Shown here piece after piece: positions 16,978-26,289 of a stretch of DNA of 64,000 bases. The notes under the pieces were generated by a model. That model did no database searches and was not told the origin of the DNA. It saw only the letters and a list, made by a program, of their open reading frames with translations. A program made the translations under genes and the position numbers. This DNA comes from Pseudorhodoferax sp. Leaf274 (GTDB taxonomy: Bacteria > Pseudomonadota > Gammaproteobacteria > Burkholderiales > Burkholderiaceae_C): positions 124,001-188,000 of the forward strand of contig NZ_LMNA01000023.1 in assembly GCF_001422445.1 (NCBI RefSeq), given 5' to 3'. How positions within the stretch are numbered: position 1 is the stretch's first letter; every line of letters begins with the position of its first letter.

Positions 16978-18513
16978 TCATGGCGCTGTTGGGTTCTCGT
17001 AAGTGGTGCCGCCGGCCGGACTGGCCCGCAACTCGCTGAGGGACAACTCGTCGCCGGACCACGAAACCGAGACGGCATGCATGGGCTGTGGCAGCCGGAC
17101 TTGTTCCTTGTAGTTGGCCCGGTGCACGACCCAGACCCGAGGGGCTGTTTCGACCAGTGTGTCGCCGATGACGAAGCGCACGCCACGGTGGTCGATGTGG
17201 TCGGTGCGCGGCGCAAGTCCCAGCCGCTCCACCCACACAGGACCCAGCTTGTCCTTGAGCCGGGTCCAGGACGCGTTGCTCTGCAGCGGCATGACCTCCA
17301 GCGGCGCCCCCCAACGTGGCCCGACGGCATAGCGCATGACGCCCCAGAACACGCTGAGGTTGGGAACGACGACGACCTCGCCCGCCTGTGCTTTCGCGGC
17401 GACCTGCTCGGCAATGGGCTTGTAGTTCTCCGCATATTGGGGCGCCGGCCACGCCCACAGCAGCACGGCGAGTCCGGCGACTGCGGCAATCGCGCCATGG
17501 CGCAGCAAGCCATCTCGCATGGCAGCCAGGCCTGCACCCGCTTCCAGCGCGAGGAACGGCACGAGGCAGGCCACGAAGACCGGCGGCTTGAACATGGGTT
17601 TGCCCAGGCTGCTGATCAGCATACAGGCCAACAGCGCGCCGCAGGGCACGGCGAGCAGCGTGACCCGACCGTTGCGTCGCCAAGCGCCCAGGGCCAGCAG
17701 GAAGGCGAACACGACCCCGCCGAGCAGCAGGCTCTGCCGTTGGGCGATCGGCCACCAGGCCAGCAGTTGAGCGGGGTACAGCACCAGGCTGTCCACCGAT
17801 GGCGCCGACAGAGGTTCCGTACCCCGGATCAACGCACTGAACGCCAGGGGCAAGACCGTGAGGACTGAAAAGGCCTGGACGGCGACCCAGATCTTCAGCC
17901 TGTGCAGGCGCGGATGTTCCATGGTCGGCCACTGCTGCCACAAGGCGGCAAGACCGAAAAATGGCAGGAAGAAGAAGCCGATCGCGTGCGTGTAGGCCAA
18001 CATGGCCTGTACCAGCAAGATGGCTGCCATGGCGCGCAGATCGCCGGTTCGAAGAAATTCGCGGTTCGCGAACCAGCAACCCAACGCCAGTGCCGGCACG
18101 AGGCCGTACATCCGCAGATTGCCGGCGATCATCGCGAAGCTCGGCAACACGCAGAACAGTGCGGCGGCCCACGCAGCCGCGCGCCTTCCATGGACTTGGG
18201 TCGTTATCGCGTACAAAACCGCTGTGCTGAAAAGCGCCATGGCGAGGGAGCTGAACAGTACCCAGGAGTCCGAACCGATGTTCACGCCCGCCCAGGCTTT
18301 GAGAACCAGGAAGTAGAAGAAGGGGTGGATGTCGTTGCGAACCACCTCCATGAAGAAGCCTGGCAGGGGTTGCAAGCCATGCGTGAGGGCGATCAGTTCG
18401 TCTTCCCAGAGGGAGCCTCGGTTCCACCACGCGAAGAAGCCGCTCGCGACTCCTGCCGCAAGCACGAGCCACGGCAACAAGCGTTCGCCCCAGTGGTCTG
18501 TGTCGGTCGTCAT
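16978..18513 (-). CDS. Membrane glycosyltransferase, GT39/PMT-like (ArnT superfamily)
   Basis: 511 residues with about ten hydrophobic segments and a soluble C-terminal domain. The first loop has GSLWEDELIALTHGL, the acidic E-D pair position typical of GT-C enzymes that use polyprenyl-phosphate sugars, followed by NDIHPFFYFLVLKAWAG, close to the family pattern. The C-terminal ~130 residues (PNLSVFWGVMRYAVGPRWG onward) would be periplasmic. It likely adds a sugar to the glycan or to a lipid at the outer face. Its start overlaps by ATGA a small upstream reading frame. Confidence 0.8.
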   Translation of the reverse strand: MTTDTDHWGERLLPWLVLAAGVASGFFAWWNRGSLWEDELIALTHGLQPLPGFFMEVVRNDIHPFFYFLVLKAWAGVNIGSDSWVLFSSLAMALFSTAVLYAITTQVHGRRAAAWAAALFCVLPSFAMIAGNLRMYGLVPALALGCWFANREFLRTGDLRAMAAILLVQAMLAYTHAIGFFFLPFFGLAALWQQWPTMEHPRLHRLKIWVAVQAFSVLTVLPLAFSALIRGTEPLSAPSVDSLVLYPAQLLAWWPIAQRQSLLLGGVVFAFLLALGAWRRNGRVTLLAVPCGALLACMLISSLGKPMFKPPVFVACLVPFLALEAGAGLAAMRDGLLRHGAIAAVAGLAVLLWAWPAPQYAENYKPIAEQVAAKAQAGEVVVVPNLSVFWGVMRYAVGPRWGAPLEVMPLQSNASWTRLKDKLGPVWVERLGLAPRTDHIDHRGVRFVIGDTLVETAPRVWVVHRANYKEQVRLPQPMHAVSVSWSGDELSLSELRASPAGGTTYENPTAP

Positions 18514-18761
18514 GGCCTCCCCAAATCCCTGGAAACCAGCAGTCGATCAGCTTGAAAGCTCGGCACCGCCTGCCGGGCCGTCACGGCGGCCACCGCCAGT
18601 GCGGAGCGCGGGCCGTGGCGCACATCGAAGAGAAAATTCAGCAGTGCGATGCCTGTCGCCGGGACGGTCGTGGGCAGGCGCGGCGCCGCGCCGGTGTCCA
18701 GGCACATGAGCGGCAATGGCACAGCGAGCACGACGCGCCGCGCAGCCCTGACCGTGCGCAT
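18510..18761 (-). CDS. Small hypothetical protein, possible VanZ-like remnant
   Basis: 83 residues, beginning MRTVRAARRVVLAVPLPLM. It starts 9 bases after the UDP-glucose dehydrogenase stop and ends with an ATGA overlap with the membrane glycosyltransferase, the spacing of a real operon gene. The N-terminal hydrophobic segment followed by PRLPTTVPATG recalls the first part of VanZ-family membrane proteins, which are frequent in exosortase loci, but the later helices are missing. It may be a decayed VanZ gene or not a gene at all. Confidence 0.35.
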   Translation of the reverse strand: MRTVRAARRVVLAVPLPLMCLDTGAAPRLPTTVPATGIALLNFLFDVRHGPRSALAVAAVTARQAVPSFQADRLLVSRDLGRP

Positions 18762-18769
18762 GCCGCGCC

Positions 18770-20089
18770 TCAGCGCCCGATCGGCAGGTACGTCAGCCCC
18801 ATCGCCCGCACGAACTTCGGGTCGTACAGATTGCGCCCGTCGAAGATCACCGGGGTCTTCAGCGCGGCCTTGATGGCATCGAAGTCCGGGCTGCGGAACT
18901 CCTTCCATTCGGTCACGATGACCAGCGCATCCGCATCCACCAGGCAGGCGGCCGGGCTGTTGCCGTAGCGCAAGCCTTCGGTGCTGCCGAAGACGCGTTG
19001 TGCCTCGTGCACCGCCACCGGGTCGTAGGCGGTCACGGTGGCGCCGGCGGCCAGCAGATCGGCGATCAGCGTGCGGCTGGGCGCGTCGCGCATGTCGTCG
19101 GTGTTGGGCTTGAACGCCAGGCCCCACAGCGCGAAGTGCTTGCCGCGCAGGTCGCCGAAATGCGCCTTGATCTTGCCGCTCAGGACGTGCTTTTGGAGGT
19201 CGTTGGCTTCTTCGACGGCCGTCAGCACCTTGAGCTCGATGTCGGCCTTGTCGGCGGCGGTCTTGATCAGCGCCTTGACGTCCTTGGGGAAGCACGAACC
19301 GCCGTAGCCGCAACCCGGGTACAGGAAGTGGTAGCCGATGCGCGGGTCCGAGCCGATGCCCTGGCGCACCATCTCGATGTCGGCGCCCAGCTTTTCGGCC
19401 AGGTTGGCCAGCTCGTTCATGAAGCTGATGCGTGTGGCCAGCATGGCGTTGGCGGCGTACTTGGTCAGTTCGGCGCTCTTCACGTCGGTGACGATCAGGC
19501 GCTCATGGTTGCGCTGGAACGGCGCGTACAGGGCCTTCATCAGCAGGATGGCTTGCTCGTCCTCGGCGCCGACGACGATGCGGTCCGGGCGCATGAAGTC
19601 TTCGACGGCTGCGCCTTCCTTGAGGAACTCGGGGTTGGAGACCACGCTGAAGGGCACGTCGACGCCGCGCTTCTCCAGCTCCTGCGCGACCGTGGCGCGC
19701 ACGAGGTCGGCCGTGCCCACGGGCACGGTGCTCTTGTCGACGACGACCTTGTAGTCGGTCATCAGCCGGCCGATGTTGCGCGCCGCAGCCAGCACGTATT
19801 GCATGTCGGCGGAGCCGTCCTCGTCCGGCGGCGTGCCGACAGCGATGAACTGGATGGTGCCGTGGGCCACCGCCCTCTCGATGCTGGTGGTGAAATGCAG
19901 CCGGCCGGCCGCGACGTTGCGCCGCACCATGTCCTGCAGGCCGGGCTCGTAGATGGGAATGCCGCCTTCGTCCAGGATGCGGATCTTTTCCGGGTCGACG
20001 TCCAGGCACAGCACGTCGTTGCCGACTTCGGCCAGGCAGGTTCCACTCACGAGGCCGACATAGCCAGTTCCAACGACGGTGATTTTCAT
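18770..20089 (-). CDS. ugd: UDP-glucose 6-dehydrogenase
   Basis: 439 residues. NAD-binding Rossmann start [20 protein letters not shown], then [28 protein letters not shown] (with the catalytic-site Glu), the nucleophile region [18 protein letters not shown] (active-site Cys in GGSCFPKD), and [18 protein letters not shown]. It oxidises UDP-glucose to UDP-glucuronate with two NAD+, supplying an acidic sugar for the polymer. The frame is open upstream to 20128, but the ATG at 20089 begins the conserved domain exactly. It is the promoter-proximal gene of the 18.8–10.4 kb minus-strand operon and is divergent from the ligase-like gene at 20250. Confidence 0.95.
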   Translation of the reverse strand: MKITVVGTGYVGLVSGTCLAEVGNDVLCLDVDPEKIRILDEGGIPIYEPGLQDMVRRNVAAGRLHFTTSIERAVAHGTIQFIAVGTPPDEDGSADMQYVLAAARNIGRLMTDYKVVVDKSTVPVGTADLVRATVAQELEKRGVDVPFSVVSNPEFLKEGAAVEDFMRPDRIVVGAEDEQAILLMKALYAPFQRNHERLIVTDVKSAELTKYAANAMLATRISFMNELANLAEKLGADIEMVRQGIGSDPRIGYHFLYPGCGYGGSCFPKDVKALIKTAADKADIELKVLTAVEEANDLQKHVLSGKIKAHFGDLRGKHFALWGLAFKPNTDDMRDAPSRTLIADLLAAGATVTAYDPVAVHEAQRVFGSTEGLRYGNSPAACLVDADALVIVTEWKEFRSPDFDAIKAALKTPVIFDGRNLYDPKFVRAMGLTYLPIGR

Positions 20090-20249
20090 GGTGTGCAGAG
20101 GTGGGACGCGGACAATGTCGCCGCCCATGGCGGCAAAGTCGCTATGTTAGCCAGCAGTTGCGACAGTGCTGCGTTGCAACAACCACTCTTCTCACCCTGA
20201 GTCCACTTTGTCGGGAAAGTCCGAAGTTATTCCAGTCACATCGCAAGCA

Positions 20250-22208
20250 ATGCCGCGTCCGCAGCTCGATCGGCTCGCGCAGCGTGGCGCGAGCGCGTTG
20301 GCCGGGGCCGCATGCGGCGTGCTGGGGCTGTGGCTGGCCAGCCGGCATCCGTTGGCGCCCGCCTGGGTCGGCGCCGCCTGGCTGCTATGGCTGGGCGTGG
20401 CATGGCGCTGGCCGCGGCTGTGGCTCTTCATGGTGCCCGCGGCGCTGCCCTGGCTGAGCCTTGCGCCGTGGAGCGGCTGGATCGCGGTGGACGAAACGGA
20501 CCTGTTGATCCTTGCTGCGCTCGCCGCGGGCCACGCACGGCTGGCCGTGCCGCCGGTTCGGCCGGCGCCCGCCGCACCGCTGGCGCATGCGTGGCTGCCC
20601 GGGGTCTTGTGGCATGCGCTGGGGCTGTCGTTGCTGGCGGGCCTTTGGCTGGCCTGGGCCGATGTGCATCGCCCCCCGGCGCACGTGTCCGGCGTGTACA
20701 CCTCGTTCGACAACAGCCTGCGGGTCGGCAAGTCCCTGGCGTACGCACTGCTGGCCGCGCCCTTGCTGCGCGAGGCTGTCCGCCATTCAGCGCGGGCCGC
20801 CCAGCGGCTGCTCGGGGCGGGCATGGTGGCGGGCCTGGTGGCCTTCGCGCTCGGAGCCCTGTGGGAACGCGAGGCCATGCCGGGGCTCCTCAATTTCGCG
20901 TCGGACTACCGCATCACCGGCCTGTTCTGGGAGATGCACGTCGGCGGTGCCGCCATCGATGCCTACCTGGCGATGGCCGTGCCGTTCGCGGTCTGGGCCG
21001 TGGTGTCGGCGCGCAGCCCCGGCGCCTGGCTGGCGGCGGCGCTGCTGGCGCAGGTGCTGGCGTACCTCTGCCTGACCACTTTTGCGCGCGGCGTGTATGG
21101 CGCGGTGCTCGGCGGCCTGGTGGTGGCGGGACTGTTGCTGCGCGGGCAGCCGCGCGCGCCGCTCGCGGTGCCCGTTGCGCCCTGGCGCAGGCGTGCCAAC
21201 GCGGTCCTGCGCGTTCTGCTGGTGGTGCAGGTGCTGTTGATGGCGTTTGCCAGCAGCTTCATGGTGGACAGGCTCAGGGCATCCAACAACGACTTCGGCA
21301 GCCGCATGGCGCACTGGGCGCGCGGCGTGTCGATCCTGCAGACGCCGCGCGAATGGCTCACCGGCATCGGCCTGGGGCGCCTGCCCGAGCGCTATGCCGA
21401 CCTGGGCCGCGCGGGTGAGTTCCCTGGCGCCGCCGTGGTGACGGCCGACGACGGGGCGGCGGACCAGCACCATCTGCGCCTGTACGGGCCGCCGACGCGC
21501 TGGCAGCTGGCGGGCCGGTACGCGCTGACGCAGCAGGTCGCGCTCGTCCCCGGAGAGCACTACCGCCTCGCGCTGGACCTGCGGACGGCGCAGACCGTGC
21601 GCTTGCGCGTGATGGTGTGCGAGCGCCATCTGCTGTACGAGCGCGATTGCCAGGTGCGGCATCTCCTGCACCGCGGATCGACCGGCGGGGCCTGGCGCCG
21701 GACCGAGATGGACCTGCTCGGCCCGGCCCTGGAGCCCGGCGAGCCCTGGGCGCCACGCCGGGTGAGCCTGGAGCTGGCGATCGCCCATCCCGGCGGCGTC
21801 GTCGACCTGGACAACCTCGAACTCACCGCGGGTTCCCGTGCGCAACTGCTGCGCAATGCCGGCTTCGAACAAGGGCTGGCGCACTGGTTCCCGGTGGTGG
21901 ATGCCTACTTCCTGCCCTGGCACATCGACAACCTGTACCTGGAGTGGTTGATCGAGCGTGGCGTGCTGGCGCTGCTGGCCTTCGCCGGCCTGGCGGGGCT
22001 GGCGCTGTGGCGCGTGTCGTTCGGCGCGGCGCGCGGGCAGCCGATGGCGCCGTTCCTGGCGGCGTCGCTGGCGGGCGGGTGCGCGCTGGGGTTGGTGAGC
22101 AGCATCATGGACATGCCGCGCGTGGCGTTCCTGTTCCTACTGCTGATGTTGCTGGCATTGCAGTTGCCGCGCGCGGCGCCAGCGGACCTGGGTGCGCCAA
22201 CTCCCTAG
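20250..22208 (+). CDS. O-antigen ligase/polymerase-like membrane protein with periplasmic insert
   Basis: About 652 residues from the ATG at 20250; an ATG at 20166 gives a longer form, and the true start is uncertain. The first ~380 residues are polytopic, with the Wzy/WaaL-like central loop YRITGLFWEMHVGGAAIDAYLAM and YLCLTTFARGVYGA. A soluble segment of roughly 200 residues follows (about 400–590: SLELAIAHPGGVVDLDNLEL, RNAGFEQGLAHWFPVVD), which looks like a beta-sandwich carbohydrate-binding-type domain inserted before the last hydrophobic helices (HIDNLYLEWLIERGVLALLAFAGLAGL). This suggests a periplasmic glycan ligase or polymerase. Convergent with the nicotinate operon 41 bases away. Confidence 0.7.
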   Translation: MPRPQLDRLAQRGASALAGAACGVLGLWLASRHPLAPAWVGAAWLLWLGVAWRWPRLWLFMVPAALPWLSLAPWSGWIAVDETDLLILAALAAGHARLAVPPVRPAPAAPLAHAWLPGVLWHALGLSLLAGLWLAWADVHRPPAHVSGVYTSFDNSLRVGKSLAYALLAAPLLREAVRHSARAAQRLLGAGMVAGLVAFALGALWEREAMPGLLNFASDYRITGLFWEMHVGGAAIDAYLAMAVPFAVWAVVSARSPGAWLAAALLAQVLAYLCLTTFARGVYGAVLGGLVVAGLLLRGQPRAPLAVPVAPWRRRANAVLRVLLVVQVLLMAFASSFMVDRLRASNNDFGSRMAHWARGVSILQTPREWLTGIGLGRLPERYADLGRAGEFPGAAVVTADDGAADQHHLRLYGPPTRWQLAGRYALTQQVALVPGEHYRLALDLRTAQTVRLRVMVCERHLLYERDCQVRHLLHRGSTGGAWRRTEMDLLGPALEPGEPWAPRRVSLELAIAHPGGVVDLDNLELTAGSRAQLLRNAGFEQGLAHWFPVVDAYFLPWHIDNLYLEWLIERGVLALLAFAGLAGLALWRVSFGAARGQPMAPFLAASLAGGCALGLVSSIMDMPRVAFLFLLLMLLALQLPRAAPADLGAPTP

Positions 22209-22249
22209 CGAACGGGAACTGGCTTGCCGGCCGGGCGGCCGGGCGGCCG

Positions 22250-25200
22250 TCAGTGCCCGCCGCGCAGCGCCGCCGTGCGTTCGGCCAGGCCCTGCCAGGC
22301 CGGCTTGTCCGGCGCATGCCGCTGCCGCAGGTACGCTGCCAGCGTGGCGATCTGGTCGTCCGAGAGGTTGTCGGCAAACCCCGGCATGAATCCGACCTCA
22401 GGCCCCGCGGCCTCGCGCACGCCCTGCAGGATCACGCGCAGCAGGTTGTCCGGCCGGTCGCTGTGCAGCTTGGTCGACAACGCCAGTGGCAGGTTCAGGC
22501 CCAGCAGCCTGGGGCCGTCGCCGTCGTGGTGGCAGGCGCCGCAGGCGTTCTCGAACAGGCGCTGCGCCGGGCCGGGCAGGGCATCCGTGCGCGTGGGCAC
22601 GGGGCGCGTCTGCGCGGCTGGCGCCTGGAACGAGGCGAGGTAGCCCGCCATCGCGCGGATGTCGGCATCGGGCAGCGCGGCCAGTTCACGCACCACGGGC
22701 GCCATCGGCCCGGTGGCCGCCCCGTGCTCGCGGCTGTGGCCATGGCGCAGGTAGGCGTAGAAGCCGTCCGCGGTCCAGGGCACGGGCGCCCTCGACAGGC
22801 CCGTCAGCGCCGGCGCCTCCCAGCCGTCGATCAGCGCGCCGGACAAAAAGGCCGTGCCGCCGCGCTCGGCCCCGAGCGCATCGCGTGGCGTGTGGCAGGC
22901 GCCGCAGTGGCCCACGCCGTTGACGAGGTAGGCGCCGCGGTTCCATTCCAGTGTCTGTGTCGGATCGGGCTTCCAGGCGCCCGCATCCAGGTTCAGCGCA
23001 TTCCAGCCCGCCAGCAGCGGCCGCAGCCCGAACGGGAAGGGCAGCTGCGTGCCGGGCGGCTGGTGGGCCACGGCCGGCTGGACCATCAGGTAGGCGTACA
23101 CGGCCGTCAGGTCTTCGTCCGTCATCTTCGTGAAGGCGGTGTACGGGAAGGCCGGGTACAGGTGGCGCCCATCGCGCGAGATGCCTTCGCGCATGGCGCG
23201 CTGGAACGCGGCCAGCGACCAGTTGCCGATGCCGGTGGCCGGATCGGGCGTGAGGTTGGTGGTGTAGACGGTGCCGAAGGGCGTGTCCATCGCGCGCCCG
23301 CCGGTGTTGGGCTGGCCGCCCGGTGCGGTGTGGCAGACCACGCAATCGCCGGCCGCGGCCAGCAGGCGTCCACGTTCGATGGTGGCGGCGCTGTAGGTGT
23401 CGGGCGCCGGGCGCGGCACCGGCGCGATGGCGCTGCGCCAGCCAGCCAGACCCGCGGCAGTGGCGACGCCGCCGACCACGAAGGCCAGGGCCATGGCCCA
23501 GCGCGGCTTGCGGCGTGGTGGCCGGGCACCGGGCGGCAGGCTGGAGGGCGCGCGCAGGGCTTCCTCGGCCTGCGGCACGGGGTCGGGCGCCGGTGGCGGC
23601 AGCTGGCCCTGCTGCAGCGCCGCGCGCACGACTTCGGGCGTGAACGGCGGCTCGCGCAGCCGCACGCCGGTGGCATCGAAGATCGCGTTGGCGATGGCGG
23701 CCGTGCCCGGCACCGAGGCCGACTCGCCCGCGCCCAGCGGCGCCTCGCCGGGGCGAGGCATCAGCATCACCTCCACCACCGGCACCTCGCGGAACGACAG
23801 CAGCGGGTAGCTGCCCCATTCGCGGTTCAGCGTGACGCCGGTCGCGGGCTCGACCTGCACGCGCTCCTTCAGCGCGCGGCTGGTGGTCTGCAGCACGTTG
23901 CCGTGCACCTGGTGCTGCACGCCGGCCGGGTTGACCATGAGGCCGGCGTCGTGGCCCACGACGACGCGGCGCACGTGCACCTCGCCCGTGCGCCGGTTGA
24001 CCTCCACGTCGGCCACCCAGGCGGCCCAGGCGGCGCCGAAGCCCGGAAACTTGCTGTGGATGTAGCGCGCGTACGCGAAGCCCTGGCCCTTGAGGATCTC
24101 GCCGTTCGCCGGGTCGGCAGGCTGCGACTGCGGCGCCGTGTGCGGCTTCCAGCCCGCCTTGGCAGCGGTGGCGCGTACCAGCTCGGCCGCGCGCGCATCG
24201 GGCAGGTGGCGCAGCCGGTAATCCACCGGGTCGACGCCCGCGGCCGTGGCCAGCTCGTCGATGTAGGACTCGTGCGCGAAGGAATTGGGCAGCGCGGACA
24301 CGCCACGCAGCCAGGAGGCGCGCAGCATGGGTGCCATGTCGTTGGCGGCCACCCGCAGGTTGGCGTAGGCGTAGGGCGGCACGGCCGTGCGGTCGCCCAT
24401 CTCGAAGGCCTTGGCCACAGGCTCGACCGTGCGCGTGAGCAGCAAGGCGAGCGTGGGCGCGCCGTTGCTGGGGTAGGAGGTCTGGAAGTCGTAGGCGGCA
24501 GGCGTGCCGTCGGCGTTGAGACCGCCGTCGACCTGCATGAGCTGCGCCGCGCCCTTGGGCTCCCAGGCACTTTCCTGCGCGCGCGTGAGCTGCACGCGCA
24601 CAGGCCGGCCGACCGCGCGCGACAGCAGCAGCGCATCGGCCGCCACGTCGTCGGCGCCGTTGCGGCCATAGCAGCCGGCCGCCTCCATGCGCACGAGGTC
24701 GATGCGCGCATCGGCCACGCCGGCCAGCAGCGCCAGGTCGGCGCGCAGCACATGCGGGTTCTGCGTGCCGGCCCAGACGGTGGCGACCGGGCCGCCTGCG
24801 GCCTCGCCATGCCAGTGCGCGAGCGCACAGGACGGGCCGATGGACGCGTGCAGCTGGTAGGGCCAGACGTAGCTGCGCGGCATGTGCGCGGCAGCGCCCG
24901 CGATGGCCTGGTCGACCTGGCCCTGCTCCAGCAGCAGCCGGCGCGTGGATGGGTTGGCGCGCAGCGCCTGCTCGGCCTGGTCCACGCCGGCCATGCCGGG
25001 CCAGGGCTTCCAGCGCACGGCGAGTGCGGCCATTGCGGCTTCGGCCATCTCCTCGCGTTCGGCCACGATGCCGACGAAGTCGCGCTGTACCACCACGGCG
25101 ACCACGCCAGGGATGTGGGCGATGGAGTGTTCGTCCACGCCCTCGAGCGTGTTGCCGACGAACTCGCCCGCGTCCAGCCCCGCATAGGGCGGGCGCACGA

Positions 25201-25792
25201 CGCGGCCGTGCAGCATGCCGGGCACGCGCATGTCGTGCACGAACACCAGCTCGCCATGCACCTTGGCCGGGATGTCCACGCGCGGCAGAGACTGGCCGAC
25301 CAGCCGGTAGTTCTCCACCGGCTTGGTCTGTGCGCCAGCGTCCAGCAGCAGTTCGATGCGCCGGCCCGCCAGCGCCGCGGCCCCGCCGTTCGCGCGCAGC
25401 CAGGCCTGCGCCTGCGCCGCGGCCTGGCGCAGTGGCTGGGCGTGGATCTGGATCGAGGCACTCGCGATGGTCGCGCCCTGGTTGGGCGCGCTGGCTGTGC
25501 TGCCCATGGCCATGGTCACCTGCGCCGGCGCCAGGTCCAGCTCTTCGGCCACGATCTGCGTGAGGGCGGTGCGCAGGCCGGTGCCCAGGTCCACATGGCC
25601 CGCGAAGCCGGTGGCGCTGCCGTCGTCCCAGCAGGCCAGCAGCACTTCGGGGCCTTCGGCCGGGTTGCCGGCCACGGCCGGCGGCTGGCCGGGGGCGGGC
25701 GGCGGTGGCGGCGGCACCTCGCGCAGCACCAGCAGCACGCCCTCGGCCAGGCGCACCGCCGCACGCGACAGGCCTGCCTGCGCGGCACGCAT
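22250..25792 (-). CDS. nicB: Nicotinate hydroxylase large subunit: molybdopterin domain fused to tri-heme cytochrome c
   Basis: 1180 residues, close to the ~1187 of Pseudomonas putida NicB. Residues ~1–750 are a molybdenum hydroxylase large subunit of the isoquinoline oxidoreductase type (WAGTQNPHVLRADLALL, MEAAGCYGRNGADDVAADA, GTAAIANAIFDATGVRLREPPFTPE). At ~775–800 the positively charged PPRRKPRW precedes one membrane helix. The C-terminal part holds three heme c sites, CVVCH (Cys817), CGACH (Cys963) and CGACH (Cys1084). No Tat or Sec signal is present at the N-terminus, so I infer a cytoplasmic Mo domain, one crossing, and periplasmic hemes delivering electrons to the respiratory chain. 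Reaction inferred: nicotinate + H2O to 6-hydroxynicotinate. Context (nicotinamidase, 6-hydroxynicotinate reductase, enamidase) supports this over isoquinoline or aldehyde. Start overlaps the small-subunit stop by one base (TGATG). Confidence 0.85.
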   Translation of the reverse strand: MRAAQAGLSRAAVRLAEGVLLVLREVPPPPPPAPGQPPAVAGNPAEGPEVLLACWDDGSATGFAGHVDLGTGLRTALTQIVAEELDLAPAQVTMAMGSTASAPNQGATIASASIQIHAQPLRQAAAQAQAWLRANGGAAALAGRRIELLLDAGAQTKPVENYRLVGQSLPRVDIPAKVHGELVFVHDMRVPGMLHGRVVRPPYAGLDAGEFVGNTLEGVDEHSIAHIPGVVAVVVQRDFVGIVAEREEMAEAAMAALAVRWKPWPGMAGVDQAEQALRANPSTRRLLLEQGQVDQAIAGAAAHMPRSYVWPYQLHASIGPSCALAHWHGEAAGGPVATVWAGTQNPHVLRADLALLAGVADARIDLVRMEAAGCYGRNGADDVAADALLLSRAVGRPVRVQLTRAQESAWEPKGAAQLMQVDGGLNADGTPAAYDFQTSYPSNGAPTLALLLTRTVEPVAKAFEMGDRTAVPPYAYANLRVAANDMAPMLRASWLRGVSALPNSFAHESYIDELATAAGVDPVDYRLRHLPDARAAELVRATAAKAGWKPHTAPQSQPADPANGEILKGQGFAYARYIHSKFPGFGAAWAAWVADVEVNRRTGEVHVRRVVVGHDAGLMVNPAGVQHQVHGNVLQTTSRALKERVQVEPATGVTLNREWGSYPLLSFREVPVVEVMLMPRPGEAPLGAGESASVPGTAAIANAIFDATGVRLREPPFTPEVVRAALQQGQLPPPAPDPVPQAEEALRAPSSLPPGARPPRRKPRWAMALAFVVGGVATAAGLAGWRSAIAPVPRPAPDTYSAATIERGRLLAAAGDCVVCHTAPGGQPNTGGRAMDTPFGTVYTTNLTPDPATGIGNWSLAAFQRAMREGISRDGRHLYPAFPYTAFTKMTDEDLTAVYAYLMVQPAVAHQPPGTQLPFPFGLRPLLAGWNALNLDAGAWKPDPTQTLEWNRGAYLVNGVGHCGACHTPRDALGAERGGTAFLSGALIDGWEAPALTGLSRAPVPWTADGFYAYLRHGHSREHGAATGPMAPVVRELAALPDADIRAMAGYLASFQAPAAQTRPVPTRTDALPGPAQRLFENACGACHHDGDGPRLLGLNLPLALSTKLHSDRPDNLLRVILQGVREAAGPEVGFMPGFADNLSDDQIATLAAYLRQRHAPDKPAWQGLAERTAALRGGH

Positions 25793-26289
25793 CAATGGCG
25801 GCCCTCTGCGCCAGCCGTGCACAGCCGGGCCGCGCGCTGCACGGCGTCCAGGATCTCCAGGTGCGTGCCGCAGCGGCACAGGTTGTGCGAAAGCTCGGCG
25901 CGCACCTGCGCGTCCGTGGGGTGCGGCACGCGCGCGAGCAGCGCCACGGTGGCCATGACCATGCCGTTCAGGCAGTAGCCGCACTGCGCGGCCTGGGCGT
26001 CGATGAAGGCCTGCTGCACCGGGTGCGGCGCCTCGCGCGTGCCCAGGCCTTCCAGCGTGGTGATGTGGCGGCCCGCCACGCCGTGCGCCGGCACCACGCA
26101 GCTGCGTGCGGCCACGCCGTCGACCAGCACCGTGCAGCTGCCGCACTGGCCCAGGCCGCAGCCGTACTTGGGGCCGTTCAAGCCGCAGTCGTTGCGCAGC
26201 AGGTGCAGCAGCGAGGTCTCGCGCGGCGTGTCGAACTGCCGCGTGCTGCCGTTGATGTGCAGCGCGAAGGTGCCGTGGCCTGCCGTCAC
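25792..26289 (-). CDS. nicA: Nicotinate hydroxylase small subunit, 2 x [2Fe-2S]
   Basis: 165 residues from a GTG at 26289 that overlaps the nicotinamidase stop (GTGA). The plant-type cluster is bound by NGPKYGCGLGQCGSCTVLVDG plus the upstream Cys, and the second cluster by AAQCGYCLNGM and SHNLCRCGTH, exactly the layout of molybdenum-hydroxylase iron-sulfur subunits. It relays electrons from the molybdopterin centre of the large subunit to its hemes. No FAD subunit gene is present, consistent with the NicAB/Ior type that uses cytochromes instead of NAD. Confidence 0.9.
   Translation of the reverse strand: MTAGHGTFALHINGSTRQFDTPRETSLLHLLRNDCGLNGPKYGCGLGQCGSCTVLVDGVAARSCVVPAHGVAGRHITTLEGLGTREAPHPVQQAFIDAQAAQCGYCLNGMVMATVALLARVPHPTDAQVRAELSHNLCRCGTHLEILDAVQRAARLCTAGAEGRH

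Noticed and set aside
21617-25978. A 1453-codon open frame on the plus strand opposite nicB
   Set aside because: It is antisense to a well-supported Mo/heme protein; the translation is low-complexity Arg/Ala/Gly/His-rich, as expected from third-position GC bias. Similar long antisense frames at 29288–30580, 39473–41875 and 43594–45576 were left out for the same reason.
22250-26289. Isoquinoline or aldehyde oxidoreductase as the function of the Mo enzyme
   Set aside because: The family level allows it, but the adjoining nicotinamidase, 6-hydroxynicotinate reductase and enamidase make nicotinate the consistent substrate.
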